DNA from: Galaxea fascicularis
Taxonomy: Eukaryota; Cnidaria; Anthozoa; Scleractinia; Euphylliidae
DNA: 64,000 bases
Assembly: GCA_948470475.1 (NCBI GenBank)
Contig: OX419344.1
Coordinates: forward strand, 18,310,725-18,374,724
Direction: 5' to 3'
The notes beneath the pieces are model-generated. The model searched no databases and had not been told where the DNA came from. It was given only the letters and a program-made list of their open reading frames with translations. Position numbers and translations under genes: made by a program. Every line of letters begins with the position of its first letter. Position 1 is the first letter of the stretch. Below are positions 46,401-56,032 of the stretch, in pieces.

Positions 46401-49041
46401 TTCTTGATATCTCAAGAATTAAAAGAAAAGAAATACTTTGTCGTTATTTCGCTGGTACCACCATCTGAGTGACCGTACGGCGGCACGTTTACTCGAAGTA
46501 AGCCCCCTCGATGAGTCTTTGCAACTCTTGGGGCAAACTTCTTGTTTGAATATTGTTTAAATAAAAAATAAAAAAAAAACTGTTCTGATGGCTGATGGCT
46601 GGACTGAGTTGGGTGCCACATACACAAACAATTTAATACGAATTTTTGTTGGTACAGGGAACGCATTGTTTCCTCCTAGAGGAAATATATGCAGTATTTG
46701 GCTTTTCTAACTCAAGAAGATCATTTTTTCGCATTTACTTTCAGAGGCCCCCGGACGAGAGATCGCAGTCTCGGCAACCGTCACAAGCATAGTCTTCATC
46801 GATGCCTACAACAACCTCGGGACCCCAGAATCACAAACCCTCGTCATTAGGTTAAGATCTATCTTAATACCGTACTGCAGGGCAAGATTTCTTCTTTTTG
46901 TGGACATCAAAATTGTAAGGTTTTTCCAAGGAAGTCTAGGGGTGGACTTTAACATGGTATTTAAGCCCTCCACAAATGTCACCAATGCAACTGTTGTCGA
47001 AGAGTTTGTAAATGATAACGGAACGGAAAAACTACAATTTCTAAGACTGGGAAAGATATCCGCAGTGGAAGCTACGCCAACGACACTACCAACTAGTATT
47101 TCTACTACCCCGACAGGTATGCTCAGGTGTTGTTATTGTTAGTGTAGTTACGTAAAGATCTGATTCAATATTCTAACTTAACTGGAAATAGTCCCCTACC
47201 AGTTCTTACAATGGGACTTTGTTTCGGGCTTAAGCAATTAACACTTAATGATTGGTCCCGAAGGGAACAGTGAATTTTGTTTCCCAAGAATCTAAATGTT
47301 CGTCGAGGGAAACATTGAGATTCGAGGGAAACGAAGTTCTCTGTTCTCCAAGGGACCAGTCCCTGATTTGTTATATAGCAAAGCAAATTGAAACAAAAAC
47401 AAAAGCAAATTTTGAAAAACACGCTGAGATTCCAGCGACAACATCAGGCCACCTTCAACTACACGCTATGATCAAGTGCAACAGCGGTCAACGTTTCGCG
47501 GGTAACAGTTAACTGTTTCCCGTTTGACGTCATAGCTCTCGCAATGGTGTCCGCTCTTCGAATTTGGCGGTAAACAGTTTCATTGTTAGTTGTCATGTAA
47601 CCATGAACTAGCCAATGAATGGGCGCACTGAAGCGGGAAAAACGCCAACTATATAACAATGAAAATTATTGACCAACAACAGAGTCTAATGTGAATTATT
47701 TCCTCTTACCCCTTTCCCTGAGGGTTAAAACGTCATTGAAGCTAATGCAGACGTAGCAGCGTTAAAAAACATAGCATGATGAAAAAATACCATAACGATA
47801 GTATTAAGGCAACAACACTCACGACCACCAATGCCAGATTGAGAAATTTTGAGTCATCACTGTCCTTTATAGACTAACGTTGCAAGCACTACACGAGTTT
47901 GCTTCTTGCACTGTAGTATTTTACGGCTTATTTACAATAGTCAAAAGTTCACGTACTTGTGAGGACTGTTCTAGTGCCGAGCACAGCAAGATTATTTTGT
48001 GAGGAAATAATTATGGCCTGTGATAACGCCATTTCAATGTGGGAAATCATGGTGACACGTTTTTAAGGTTTATTAAATCAGTTAAAACTTTGCTGTTGTT
48101 TGATTTCAGAGGACACTTCGAAGTTAGAGACATGGATCATTGTGTTGATTGTCGCCGCAGTAATAGTTGTCTTGCTTCTTGTGATAATAACCGTCTTATT
48201 AGTGAGTATACGCTTGTATTGTTGCTCATTTTATGTGATGGCATACTGGAGAAAGTTCAGTCCTGGTAGCACGTCCTGTTGGGTTTTTCCTCGAATTAAA
48301 TATTAAATGTTAAATAATCAAATGTGGTGCTTTTTTTTAACCTCGCATGGCTATTGGACAGGTCTAGTGTTACCAATTAAAGCCTTACAGATGCCGGAAC
48401 GAATGACTGTATGAACTCAAAAAAGTAAAAACGTATAAAAAGCAAGTAGATTCTATTTGGTTCGGTGTTTGTGTGCTTGTGCCTACTGCCGGTGACAACG
48501 CACAAGTAACGTTAAAAGATTATCTATTATCCTACTCTCCCACTGTTCGTATCGAACCTCTTCACTCATGCAATGTTTCAACATTACCCATTCGTTATCT
48601 GAACACCAACTATTTAAATGTGAAATAAAATACCTGTCTGTCCCAACATTTTTGTTGAAGTAATGATCTACTTCTTACTTCGAGTCTTTAAAATTACCTT
48701 GTTTTTCAACTGTCGAAGGTCAAATACAGACGCAAATGTGAAACAGGAAAGGAGATGATCGCCTTTGATGATTACTGGGAACTACAATCAGACATTAAGA
48801 GAATACGCGTCAATTATACCAATGGTGTCCACGCAAGACCGAATATTAGTAATGGCGTCGACGAAAGACCGAATGTTGGACCGGTAAGGATTGTATTTCC
48901 ACTGTTTCATTGATGTAGCTGTGTAGTAGCAAACTCTTCCGCGTGATGGCCTCAAGGCTGAATCTCAACTCTTTAATCTCCTCTTGCTCCCTATAGATGT
49001 ACAATGATGCAGACCACATAGTCAACGAGGCGTATATATAG
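25379..49041 (+). CDS. Giant transmembrane mucin (signal peptide, Thr/Ser repeat, EGF x2, SEA, TM)
   Basis: Eight exons join with GT/AG sites and matching phases: 25,379-25,442; 28,769-43,438; 43,566-43,673; 44,058-44,174; 46,745-47,116; 48,110-48,201; 48,719-48,883; 48,997-49,041. The sum is 15,633 nt, exactly 5,210 codons plus TAG. Predicted layout: signal peptide 1 to about 20; mucin domain to about 4,911; two EGF modules (4,912-4,986); SEA domain (4,987-5,110); TM helix (5,111-5,141); 69-residue tail. This is the architecture of vertebrate membrane mucins with EGF-SEA-TM stalks. Five successive phase-1 introns surround the extracellular modules. Expected role: glycosylated surface barrier of the epithelium. 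Not assigned a vertebrate orthologue, since mucin repeats evolve independently. UTRs are unknown; an acceptor-like TTTTGTTATAG at 25,290 may begin the 5' UTR exon. Confidence 0.9.
25762..26189. mobile_element. Harbinger-type MITE with G/C runs, in mucin intron 1
   Basis: Ends GGGACTGT(A/G)CAATAATTAT... followed by long G runs, with the reverse complement at the other end; TTA at 25,759-25,761 and 26,190-26,192 is the target duplication. Homopolymer G runs near 25,785 and 26,035 may be inaccurately counted. Confidence 0.82.
26193..28768 (+). other. Rest of mucin intron 1
   Basis: Contains a GAT microsatellite (26,671-26,700), a repeat-like block with GTGACCC and C runs (26,830-27,040), and AT-rich sequence. 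ORFs here are under 110 codons and lack any motif. A C/G-rich homopolymer run lies near 28,552. No additional exon was supportable. Confidence 0.6.
28769..43438 (+). CDS. Mucin exon 2: 14.7-kb Thr/Ser-rich repeat exon
   Basis: Acceptor CTTTTTTTATTTCAG, donor CAA|GTAAGT, no stop in frame over 14,670 bp. The open frame goes on 26 bases past the donor, so an ORF end near 43,464 is not real. The centre is a 14-residue repeat of the form MASSNTTPNTAAAS or MASSNTQPTTADPN. Many units contain the N-glycosylation sequon NTT, and Thr, Ser, Pro and Ala dominate, as needed for dense O-glycosylation. Both flanks (to about 29,260 and from about 42,690) are more diverged (STSTSTSATTSM-like), a common sign that the middle is homogenised. 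Almost no Cys or aromatic residues. Confidence 0.93.
29325..42300 (+). repeat. 42-bp coding minisatellite, roughly 300 units, with higher-order repeats
   Basis: Unit core GCTAGTTCGAATAC followed by ACACCC/ACAACCC and variable GCT-rich ends; spacing is 42 bp throughout, so length changes keep the frame. Blocks from about 32,560 recur 4,200 bp later (36,760 on) nearly unchanged; after an extra unit at 38,770 the offset becomes 4,242 bp and identity continues to at least 36,160/40,400. Inside each copy a block near 33,540 recurs 1,050 bp (25 units) later. Confidence 0.93.
43566..43673 (+). CDS. Mucin exon 3: EGF-like module
   Basis: 108-bp phase 1-1 exon with six cysteines in EGF spacing: PCALVNC, GQGQC, GFLCQC, then GYSGTRC. 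Acceptor TTTTAG, donor GAG|GTACC. Typical shuffled EGF exon. Confidence 0.88.
44058..44174 (+). CDS. Mucin exon 4: second EGF-like module
   Basis: 117-bp phase 1-1 exon. Cysteines: DVC, NPNPC, LNGGTC, FRCSC, GERC. Acceptor follows a long T tract (TTTTTAG), donor GAAG|GTAAGG. Better EGF consensus than the preceding module. Confidence 0.9.
44871..45188. mobile_element. Harbinger-type MITE (GACTAGTCCC repeats)
   Basis: Inverted ends AGGTCGGCAC / GTGCCGACCT with TTA at 44,868-44,870 and 45,189-45,191. The interior consists of many direct and inverted copies of GGGACTAGTCCC and GGGACAAGTC words. Non-coding. Confidence 0.85.
45192..45420 (+). repeat. 75-bp tandem repeat, about three units
   Basis: TCACATRAATCAAAGAYATG starts at 45,195, 45,270 and about 45,345 (75-bp period). 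A diverged partial unit (CAAGTCATAACCATGATTTA) lies just left of the MITE at 44,871, so the MITE landed inside the array. Confidence 0.75.
46745..47116 (+). CDS. Mucin exon 5: SEA domain
   Basis: 372-bp phase 1-1 exon of 124 codons. The centre reads FFQGSLGVDFNMVF, the conserved core of SEA domains, with Gly-Ser at the position where many SEA domains self-cleave. N-glycosylation sequons NVT and NAT follow. The last 17 residues are Thr/Ser/Pro-rich, forming a short stalk before the membrane. Confidence 0.85.
47117..48109 (+). other. Mucin intron 5
   Basis: Includes a repeat-like block around 47,250-47,370 with TTCCCAAGAATCTAAATG and GAGATTCGAGGGAAACG words that looks like an inverted-repeat element, but ends could not be fixed. 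No exon seen. Confidence 0.5.
48110..48201 (+). CDS. Mucin exon 6: transmembrane helix
   Basis: 92-bp exon, phase 1 in and phase 0 out. After EDTSKLET it encodes about 23 hydrophobic residues starting WIIVLIVAAVIVV. Acceptor TGATTTCAG, donor TTA|GTGAGT. Confidence 0.87.
48719..48883 (+). CDS. Mucin exon 7: cytoplasmic tail
   Basis: 165-bp phase-0 exon starting VKYRRKC, basic as expected just inside the membrane. Downstream it has DDYWEL and two imperfect copies of a block (NGVHARPNI and NGVDERPNV). Acceptor GTCGAAG is modest; donor CCG|GTAAGG is strong. Confidence 0.8.
48997..49041 (+). CDS. Mucin exon 8: C-terminus
   Basis: Final 14 codons and TAG after the acceptor TTGCTCCCTATAG. It reads MYNDADHIVNEAYI, with two tyrosines that could be phosphorylated and a hydrophobic last residue. 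Too short for an ORF call; accepted because phase and splice site fit. Confidence 0.75.
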   Translation: MYNDADHIVNEAYI

Positions 49042-49345
49042 CAAACTGGCTGAGATCTGGCTTTACATGGGAATTCTAAAGCTTAAGATTGCAACCACCT
49101 TCTCTATGCCAAAAGCTCAAGCTGATGCATAGGTTTTCGACAAAATCTCTCACATATGCTGTTGACTGGTCTTTTGGTTCCACCTGGTGCAAGCTTCCTT
49201 TCTTCTTCCTCAAGGCCTCTCTCTGCAAAATGTTCAATCGCCACTTATAAACAATTAATTCTGCAGCAGCTCTTTACAGACTCCTTTGAGGATGTTTAGT
49301 GAGACCATCAACGAGGCTCAATTTACGGAAGACACGGCCTTGTTA

Positions 49346-49351
49346 AATAAA
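49346..49351 (+). terminator. Polyadenylation signal candidate for the mucin gene
   Basis: AATAAA about 305 bp after the mucin stop codon. Confidence 0.4.
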
Positions 49352-49886
49352 GAATTTAACCCTCAAGTTATATTACTCCAGTTTATTTCCTGGAGCTGCG
49401 CTACCGCCTTGTGACCTCAAGGTGTTTAATTTTATGAATTCTGAAACAACATGAAGTTATAGCGATAGACCTAGTAGTTCTGCACATTTTAAAAGGAATA
49501 GAAAAAAAAAATGATTTTTTTTTAGCTAGAGTACTCCTGGTTCAAGTAATGACTTAGCAAGAAGATTACGGAAAACAAAACATAAGGAAAGTTGTTATTG
49601 AAGACGCATTTTTACATCAGCTCGGATTACTTTGTTCTTTTAGGGGGGAATATATCACATAACCCCCAAATCAACTGTCTGAAAAGCTGGGTGCGGCTTT
49701 GATTGTTCGAAGGGAAGAGCGGGGCTAATAAACAGCTAATTTAAATGCGAGGGGATTATGTGTTAATATGCAAGGGTGATAAGTGACTTATCCCCTATAG
49801 CTACAATCTTGGCCAGAATAAAATGAGCTCAAAATTTTCAATTTAATTTTTTGACCGAGATTCAATCTTGGACAGAATGAAATGAG

Positions 49887-50160
49887 AAATTTATTTATAC
49901 TTCATTGACCACTCCCCTAGAGGGGCTTTTCAGGGACAATGAAGCAAATAATACAAATTAACACAACAGAGTTAAGAATCCCAACCGGCGGGAGTCAGAC
50001 CAGTTGGCTATTTACAAGGATGACCGAGGAGTTAAACCAGGCACGAACCCAGAACAACATCAGCTAGTGGCTAGATCTAGAGCGGGATTTGAACCCGGGT
50101 CACCGCATTGAAATCCAGCGCCCTAAACCACCCAGCCATCCTACCTCCGGCTCGCCTCCT
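49887..50160 (-). mobile_element. tRNA-derived SINE, minus strand
   Basis: Read on the minus strand from about 50,150, the head has TGGCTGGGTGGTTTAGGGCG (A box), CTGGATTTCAATGCGG and GGTTCAAATCC (B box), a Ser/Leu-tRNA-like pattern. A long non-tRNA body follows and ends near AGTGGTCAATGAAGTATAA and an ATAAATAAATTT tail at about 49,890. It differs from the two SINEs at 21.5 and 25.0 kb. Confidence 0.75.
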
Positions 50161-50164
50161 CCGG

Positions 50165-50774
50165 GAGCCGGAGTGACTATGGGGTGAGTGATGACTGGTA
50201 ATATAAAAAAAATTCAGGACTGTAAAAGCAGTTTTATTCAGGGGCAGACAATAAATGCTGAACTTAAATTATACCCACAGACATTTAACCACGGACAAGT
50301 CACACAAGAGATTGTCTACACTCTGTGCATTGTTTAGATTTAGCAATATAAAAATTCTAAGGGAGCTTGTGTATAAGAATTATGTCTCGTAAGTATCTAG
50401 AGAGAACGTTTTGGCCATGTTACTAGTTTCTTGTTACTTAGGAGTAATTTTATTTGTAAGGTTGTTTTTCAAGATGGGGTGAGGCTTTGATGTGCAACAG
50501 TTTTTAGAGTATGTTAGGTTAATTAAATTATTTTATGTAACCAATGTTTTTGTGTTATCGTTGTCTCCATGGGTATAAAGACTGGCAAAATGACAAAACC
50601 TTGGTGGCTGCATGTGGTTAGTGGAATAAAGAGAACTACCCATCAAGTACCAAGAAAGACCCTTTCTTTCTACCCGACGTATACAACCGTCAGCATTTTG
50701 TTTTTAAATGCTGTACACATAATTATATTTTTACAACGCTTTATAAGGCGTTAAAACTGTCACAGACTTTTCTT
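50165..50774. other. No gene recognised
   Basis: AT-rich, single short ORF at 50,569-50,754 without features. Confidence 0.5.
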
Positions 50775-51140
50775 ACGGCGTGCGCAAAATATCGTAACCA
50801 ACCTGTTTACGACTTCCTATGATGAGCGTAAATTATCGTAAAGACTTGCTTGTTACGTAAAATGCCGAAAGCAACCTGTCTACGACAACCATATGATGCG
50901 CGTAAATTATCGTAAAGACTTGCTTTACGGCTTCTTACAGTATAGTCGTAAAATGTCGTAAGCAACCTGTTTACGACTTCATATGCGCGTAAATTATCGT
51001 AAAGACTTGCTTTAAGGCCTCTTGCAACATACGTAAAATGCCGTAAGCAACCTTTTTACGACAACATATGATGCGCGTAAATTATCGTAAAGGCTTGCTC
51101 TACGGCTTCTTGCAATATACGTAAACCAGCTGTTTACGAC
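50775..51140 (+). repeat. Diverged tandem repeat, units of 74-88 bp
   Basis: CGTAAATTATCGTAAAG recurs at 50,827, 50,901, 50,988 and 51,076, each followed by GACTTGCTT and preceded by CTGTTTACGAC. More diverged units with ACGTAAA words continue from about 51,775 to 52,015, on the far side of two inserted inverted-repeat elements. Confidence 0.75.
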
Positions 51141-51142
51141 TT

Positions 51143-51592
51143 AATAATACACTTGAAAAAATTTCTCAGTTCTGATTGGCTAAAACGGAGTGTATTTTTA
51201 GTTAACACAGTGCAGAAACGTTTAACACAGTGCAAATTTACAACGAAGATTTCCAAGTTAAAACGAGGAGACTGCCGGAGGCCATCTAACGCATTTCGAA
51301 GACCCGCGAAGATTGTGCGACACCCTCCGAAGATTGTACGAAACCTTCCGAAGTTTTCCGAGGATCGCCCGAATGCTTCCGATGATTTCCCGAACATTTC
51401 TGAATATTCCCGAAGATAAACCGAACACTTCCGACGAGTCCCGAAGATTACCCGAACACTTCCGGTGATCTCCGGATATTTTCGAAGCTCCTCCAAGTTT
51501 CGGAAGATCGAGGGCAATGCCTTCTGCGTACCTCAGTAGTCAATGTATGGGCTGAAGCTTTGTAAGTAGTCTATTTTTTCAAGTGTATTATT
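51143..51592. mobile_element. 450-bp MITE containing a CCGAAGA-type minisatellite
   Basis: Exact 20-bp inverted ends AATAATACACTTGAAAAAAT (51,143-51,162) and its complement (51,573-51,592). The middle is a degenerate tandem of about 12 bp (CCGAAGATTGTNCGAA-like), which keeps frames open on both strands and explains the ORFs at 51,134-51,517. Confidence 0.8.
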
Positions 51593-51598
51593 AATAAG

Positions 51599-51609
51599 TA
51601 ATCACATGT

Positions 51610-51641
<32 letters not shown>

Positions 51642-51760
51642 TTGTGAATTTTTTCAAAGACCACAAATTGCACTCGCCCTAAGGGCTCGTGCAATTTTGT
51701 TGGTCTTTGCTTGGTACTCGTGCTTATTTATTCCAAACTGCACTCGGAATCATGTGATTA
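51599..51760. mobile_element. Foldback element
   Basis: TAATCACATG (51,599-51,608) pairs with CATGTGATTA (51,751-51,760), and GGAATAAATAAGCAC pairs with GTGCTTATTTATTCC further in. Directly abuts the MITE at 51,143-51,592; the two may be one compound element. Confidence 0.65.
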
Positions 51761-52539
51761 CCTATACTAATACGATGCACGTAAAACATCGTAAAAAACT
51801 CCTTTACAATCTTTTACAATTTACGTAAAACTGCGTAAAGCACCTCTTTTCGACCCTTGTCGATACACGTAAAGACAGTGATTTTAGTCTCACTACGCAT
51901 GCTTTACGCAAGTACGGTCGGTTCGTAAAGGAGTTCTTTACGTACTTGTCAAGAACTCCGTAAAGTATCGAAAACTGGTTCTTAACGCTTTCTTTTCGGC
52001 ATCTCTACGGACGCCTAAATTCAAAATTTCATGCTGTGAGAAGTAATCATGAAACAAAATTCCCAATCTTTATAGGTATCATGTGTATTACATGTTGCGT
52101 TAGCGGTTGGGGATTCCTCTGATAGATTGATAACACTTGCTTGGGAATGGTTTCTTGGCTTTTTCAATATAAGTAAGTTAATTAGGGAGTAAATTGTACT
52201 TTAGGGATCTTCAAACGGTGCTAGGCAACCTTTGGAGTTTCGGAGGTTTTAAATTTTGAGGCAAATTTTTGCTTCTTAGAGCACCATTTGAGCAAAAACT
52301 TGGCTCACCACAGATTTCAAAATCCTAACTTAACTCTTAATTTATTTTGCGCTTGAATAAATCTATTTACACTAAAACTACTGTATGCATGTAATGTAGG
52401 GTCCAGTTAAGCCGAAAAGCATTGTGGGTTTGTTGCTGGCACCCATCTTGAAATCCGACTTGTATTGGCATTAAAAGCCTGTTGAGTTTTTGAGTAATAT
52501 GATATATGTGCTGAGTTGGCATCCGGCCCGAACAGTACA

Positions 52540-53990
52540 TTGGCGACAATAACACTTTTCCGCCTTCGTAGCTGGAAGGAAGCGGAATTTTCAGCGGAAT
52601 GCCTAACATTGACGAGACCTAACAGAGCATCTCGACTGCCAGTCAGCCAAATGCCATCGGAGCTTAGAAATCCACCCTGCTTCAACCCAAGAGACGATCC
52701 AACACCTTACCTGTATCTGTGTGTTCGAAACGCTGGGAACATTCATTCGAGTTGTATTTATTGGCAAAAAGAGTATCCGACGACAAACAAAAGGTCGCTT
52801 TGTTGTTGAACACAGCAGGAACAGACTTACAAGACTGAGGCTACACATTAGCTGGCGGAGAGGAGCAATTGAATCCTTATACGGGCGTTAATGTTTCCTT
52901 TGAAAGGTATGTTTTTCGACACATGGAGCAACAGCGCAGGGGAAAGGTCGATTAGTTCGTGTGCAAAAGGCAAGAGGCTATGACGTGTGATTTCAATGAT
53001 GTTGACGAAACGATCCGAGACCAACTGTGAGAGACATCTGGGCCCCAAACTCAGACGAAAAGTTCTGGATAGAACTAATGCCACACTCACAGACCTGCAA
53101 GGTATCGCGCGGGGCCACAAAGCAGTCATCGAACAGATGAAGTCGATGGAATAATCGTTCACACATCACGCAGAATGCGCACATGTTAACCAAGTCAAGC
53201 AGAATACAAACCAGAACAAAAGTAAGGGGCAATATGGAACAGTCTGAAACAAAAACATATTAAGTGAGAATCCAAGACGTCAAACAAGAGGTTATTCGCG
53301 TATGTGAGACAAATTCGCTGTCATCAAGGGTACTGGAAGACCCCTGCTTGAGGGAAGCAGGGCAGAGAAACTTCAATCTTTGAGAGTGGGACAAGCCAGA
53401 CGGCCTCACATTTACCTAGTTGTGCCAGAGGGGAATGATAAAGATTTTTGAGACGATTATGCAGATATTTTCACTAGAGTCAGAAAACTAAAGGACTATC
53501 AGGTTAAGATACACGTTGATAAGAACGTTGCACTAGTAGCCCAGCAAGTGTGGAGCCCTCTTTTCGGTCTCAGAGACAGAGTTCATCAGAAATTCGACGA
53601 TCTGCTCGACAAAGACAACACTGAAGAACTCGCAAACACTCATACTACGTGGGTGTCACCCTCGGTTGTAGCTTCTCAGCAGCATGGGGACATACAGGTT
53701 TGTGTAGATATTGAGAAGAGCAAACAAGGCCATCGTATGTGAACGACACCCTAACCTACAATCAAAGAAATCCTATACGATCTTGGACCTCCTGTGGGGA
53801 TTCCACTAAATTGAGCTGGACGAAGAGTCGCGGTCAATTATACAACGTTTGTCACCCACAGAGGCTTATACAGGTTTAAGCGGCTGATATGTTCGGAATC
53901 TCTTCAACAGCGGCGAAGTAAGTATTAGAGGATCAAATAATATGTTCTACAAGGCTTCAACGGCGTTGCTACATTGCAGATGATTTCATG
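52540..53990 (+). mobile_element. Decayed Ty3/Gypsy LTR retrotransposon fragment
   Basis: A gag-like end is seen around 52,970-53,150 (TCDFNDVDETIRDQL in one frame, then TNATLTDLQGIARGHKAV in another). The pol part around 53,490-53,740 has KIHVDKN, FGLRDRVHQKFDDLLDK, WVSPSVVASQQHGDIQVCVD: the start of a Gypsy reverse transcriptase. RT-like words continue to about 53,990 (EILYDLG, then FVTHRG) with stops and shifts. TTGGCGAC near 52,540 resembles a primer-binding start. No LTRs were identified. Not functional. Confidence 0.72.
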
Positions 53991-54460
53991 ATCACCAAGA
54001 CTAATTATTCATCGCAACTTTAACAGGTTTTGATGCAATTATTATTAGTTGTAGTCATGTTTACGAAGACGGAACGTGGTATCGCGGTAAGGGAAGCCGA
54101 CCACACCCGTGGTTCTCCTGCACCCCTGCCACATACGTACCACACTATACCTCCGCGACCATATAAACGAATAACAGCAAACTCCGATTTCAAAGACACC
54201 AAAAATAAATAATTAAGTTTCACGGATGTCTCAAGCCAAGGTCAGAAATAATTTCTTATCAAAAACCCACACGCTTTCCTTAATCTTGTTTTTTTAGCCC
54301 AGAAGTTCAAAAGAAAAAACAACAACAACAACTGGGATTAACTGCTACCTATAATAACATTCAAACGAGGATAAAAAAGCTCTTAGGGAACCACGAAGGG
54401 TAGCCTTACGCATGCCAACCGACGTTTAAAACGGCTAAACAAAGCAACATTGATGTGCCC
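53991..54460. other. No gene recognised
   Basis: Includes an ORF pair on opposite strands at 54,020-54,223 and an A/AAC-rich stretch near 54,318. No support for either ORF. Confidence 0.4.
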
Positions 54461-54462
54461 AC

Positions 54463-54586
54463 CTGAATCTGCATAGACTCTGTTGGTGCGAAGATGAAAC
54501 ATGTTCGCAAGCAATGAAATAACTGTTTCAATGATCCAGAAGTATTTTGCGTCCATAATCGCACTTGGAACTCCTCTGAAATATTC
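54463..54586 (-). CDS. Exon-like segment, unknown protein
   Basis: On the minus strand an acceptor CATTCTTCCCCCAG precedes EYFRGVPSAIMDAKYFWIIE, then VISLLANMFHLRTNRVYADS and a GTGGGC donor. The frame also stays open to a better GTAAGG donor at about 54,410. The sequence is protein-like with a hydrophobic stretch, but I do not recognise it, and no neighbouring exon could be linked by phase. Confidence 0.25.
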
Positions 54587-55955
54587 CTGGGGGAAGAATG
54601 TATAAAAGAAAGGTATTTAAAAAAAAAGAAAAAAAAACATAGCATGTGACATTCCAAATATATTCTCTTTCGCTGGTGAGTGAAAGTTTAGTGGTCTTTA
54701 GTGGATAACTACATTTTGCATTTAATTATACATGGGAAATAACCACCCGATGTGGGAATTCCATGTAAAATTTGACTCAAAAAAACCCGATATCACACTC
54801 ATCGTTTCGCGTTCTTTACTCGGTTCTGATTAATTTATTGATTAAACCTTCCTCCTGTCCCTTCCTTGGTAAGTATTGCTTTTGTCTCCACAGTCTTCTT
54901 GGCCCATCGTTTGAAAGTTTCAGCGGGGTAGTACAAAGGATATATATTTTTTTTTGCTATGCAGGTGTTGTTTACGTGTGGAATTCATCGGCAGATTGGA
55001 GATGTAACTCAGATGGTTTTTCGTTCGATCCTTAAACAAAATATGCTTTTGTTGGGCTGGAAAATGGAAAGTTAATACGATAAAGAACACAAGTCGCGAG
55101 AAGTTGAACTTCGCAACGTTCAGTGAGGCGAAAGTGGACTTCGAAAATTATCACCGTGCGGTTCATCGAGAAATAATTTTCTCTTGTCACGCGAAAAAAG
55201 AATGCAACAGGAACAGTAAAAAAAATATTGTACTATCCAGGCAAGAAACGCATTTGATTTAGGAGCAATATATGGTCGATTTCACTGCTTGTACAGGAAC
55301 GTAATGAAATGTTTTTGAAGCGCTTCGGCCGGGTTCTGTTCAAGGTGAAAGCTCGATTGCAAATATTGAAATAAATGGCCTTCCAAGCCAAACCATCAAT
55401 CTTGTTCAGAAAGTCTATATCAAACGATGAGTATAACACTTATTTGTGAAAGCATATTCAACATTTGACAAAAACAAAAGCATAAAATATTTTTCTCTGT
55501 GAGGATGTAATTTGCCAGGCGAGGCTCAAGTTTTGGTATGACAAGCACCTAATCTGTTCGGACGAAAAACTGTTTCGAAAGCCAAGTTAATTATAGCAAA
55601 AAGCATAAATAGATGGATTGAATATCTCCCCTTGGAACGCAAATACTTGTAATATGATACTTGTAAATGAACTTGTGTGCCCCGGAATCGCTCAAAAACA
55701 ATTCGCGAATGCAAAGAGTGAGTAACTATCCTCGGGACTTTCACAAAATATGTTGATGTTATCTCCCCTTCAGAACAGCCGGAAATTTTATAACGGCCAA
55801 AAACGTTTAAAAAACTAACTTGAAATGAGCCGTCAACCTGTACGAAACTTTAAGTTGCCAGTTATAGTTTTTGCAGCGACGACATTTGAATGTATTGTCT
55901 TTTTGTCCGTGTACAAATTTGCATATTTGCATTTCCATTGGTTCAAATTACTTAC

Positions 55956-56032
55956 GTCTGTCAAAGTTCCAGACAACAAAAAAGTTTGAGGTATTTGGTC
56001 GACAAGGTTCAGTAATTTACCAAGAGGGGTAC
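55956..56032 (-). CDS. Exon-like segment, unknown protein
   Basis: 77 bp between a strong acceptor (TTTTTTTTATTCAG) and a strong donor (GAC|GTAAGT) on the minus strand. It reads TPLGKLLNLVDQIPQTFLL then SGTLTD. Could belong to the same unknown gene as the segment at 54.5 kb, or be a repeat; not resolved. Confidence 0.25.

Larger units (their letters stand above)
44175..46744 (+). other. Mucin intron 4, rich in repeats
   Basis: Holds a 75-bp tandem repeat interrupted by a MITE (see separate entries) and a GC palindrome CCGGCCAAAACCGGCC near 45,572. Remaining short ORFs show no domain. No exon found that would fit phase 1-1. Confidence 0.6.

Noticed and set aside
51134..51517. 127-codon protein with FGxSSExFGR repeats
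   Set aside because: It lies within a MITE and comes from a degenerate tandem of about 12 bp; both strands are open.
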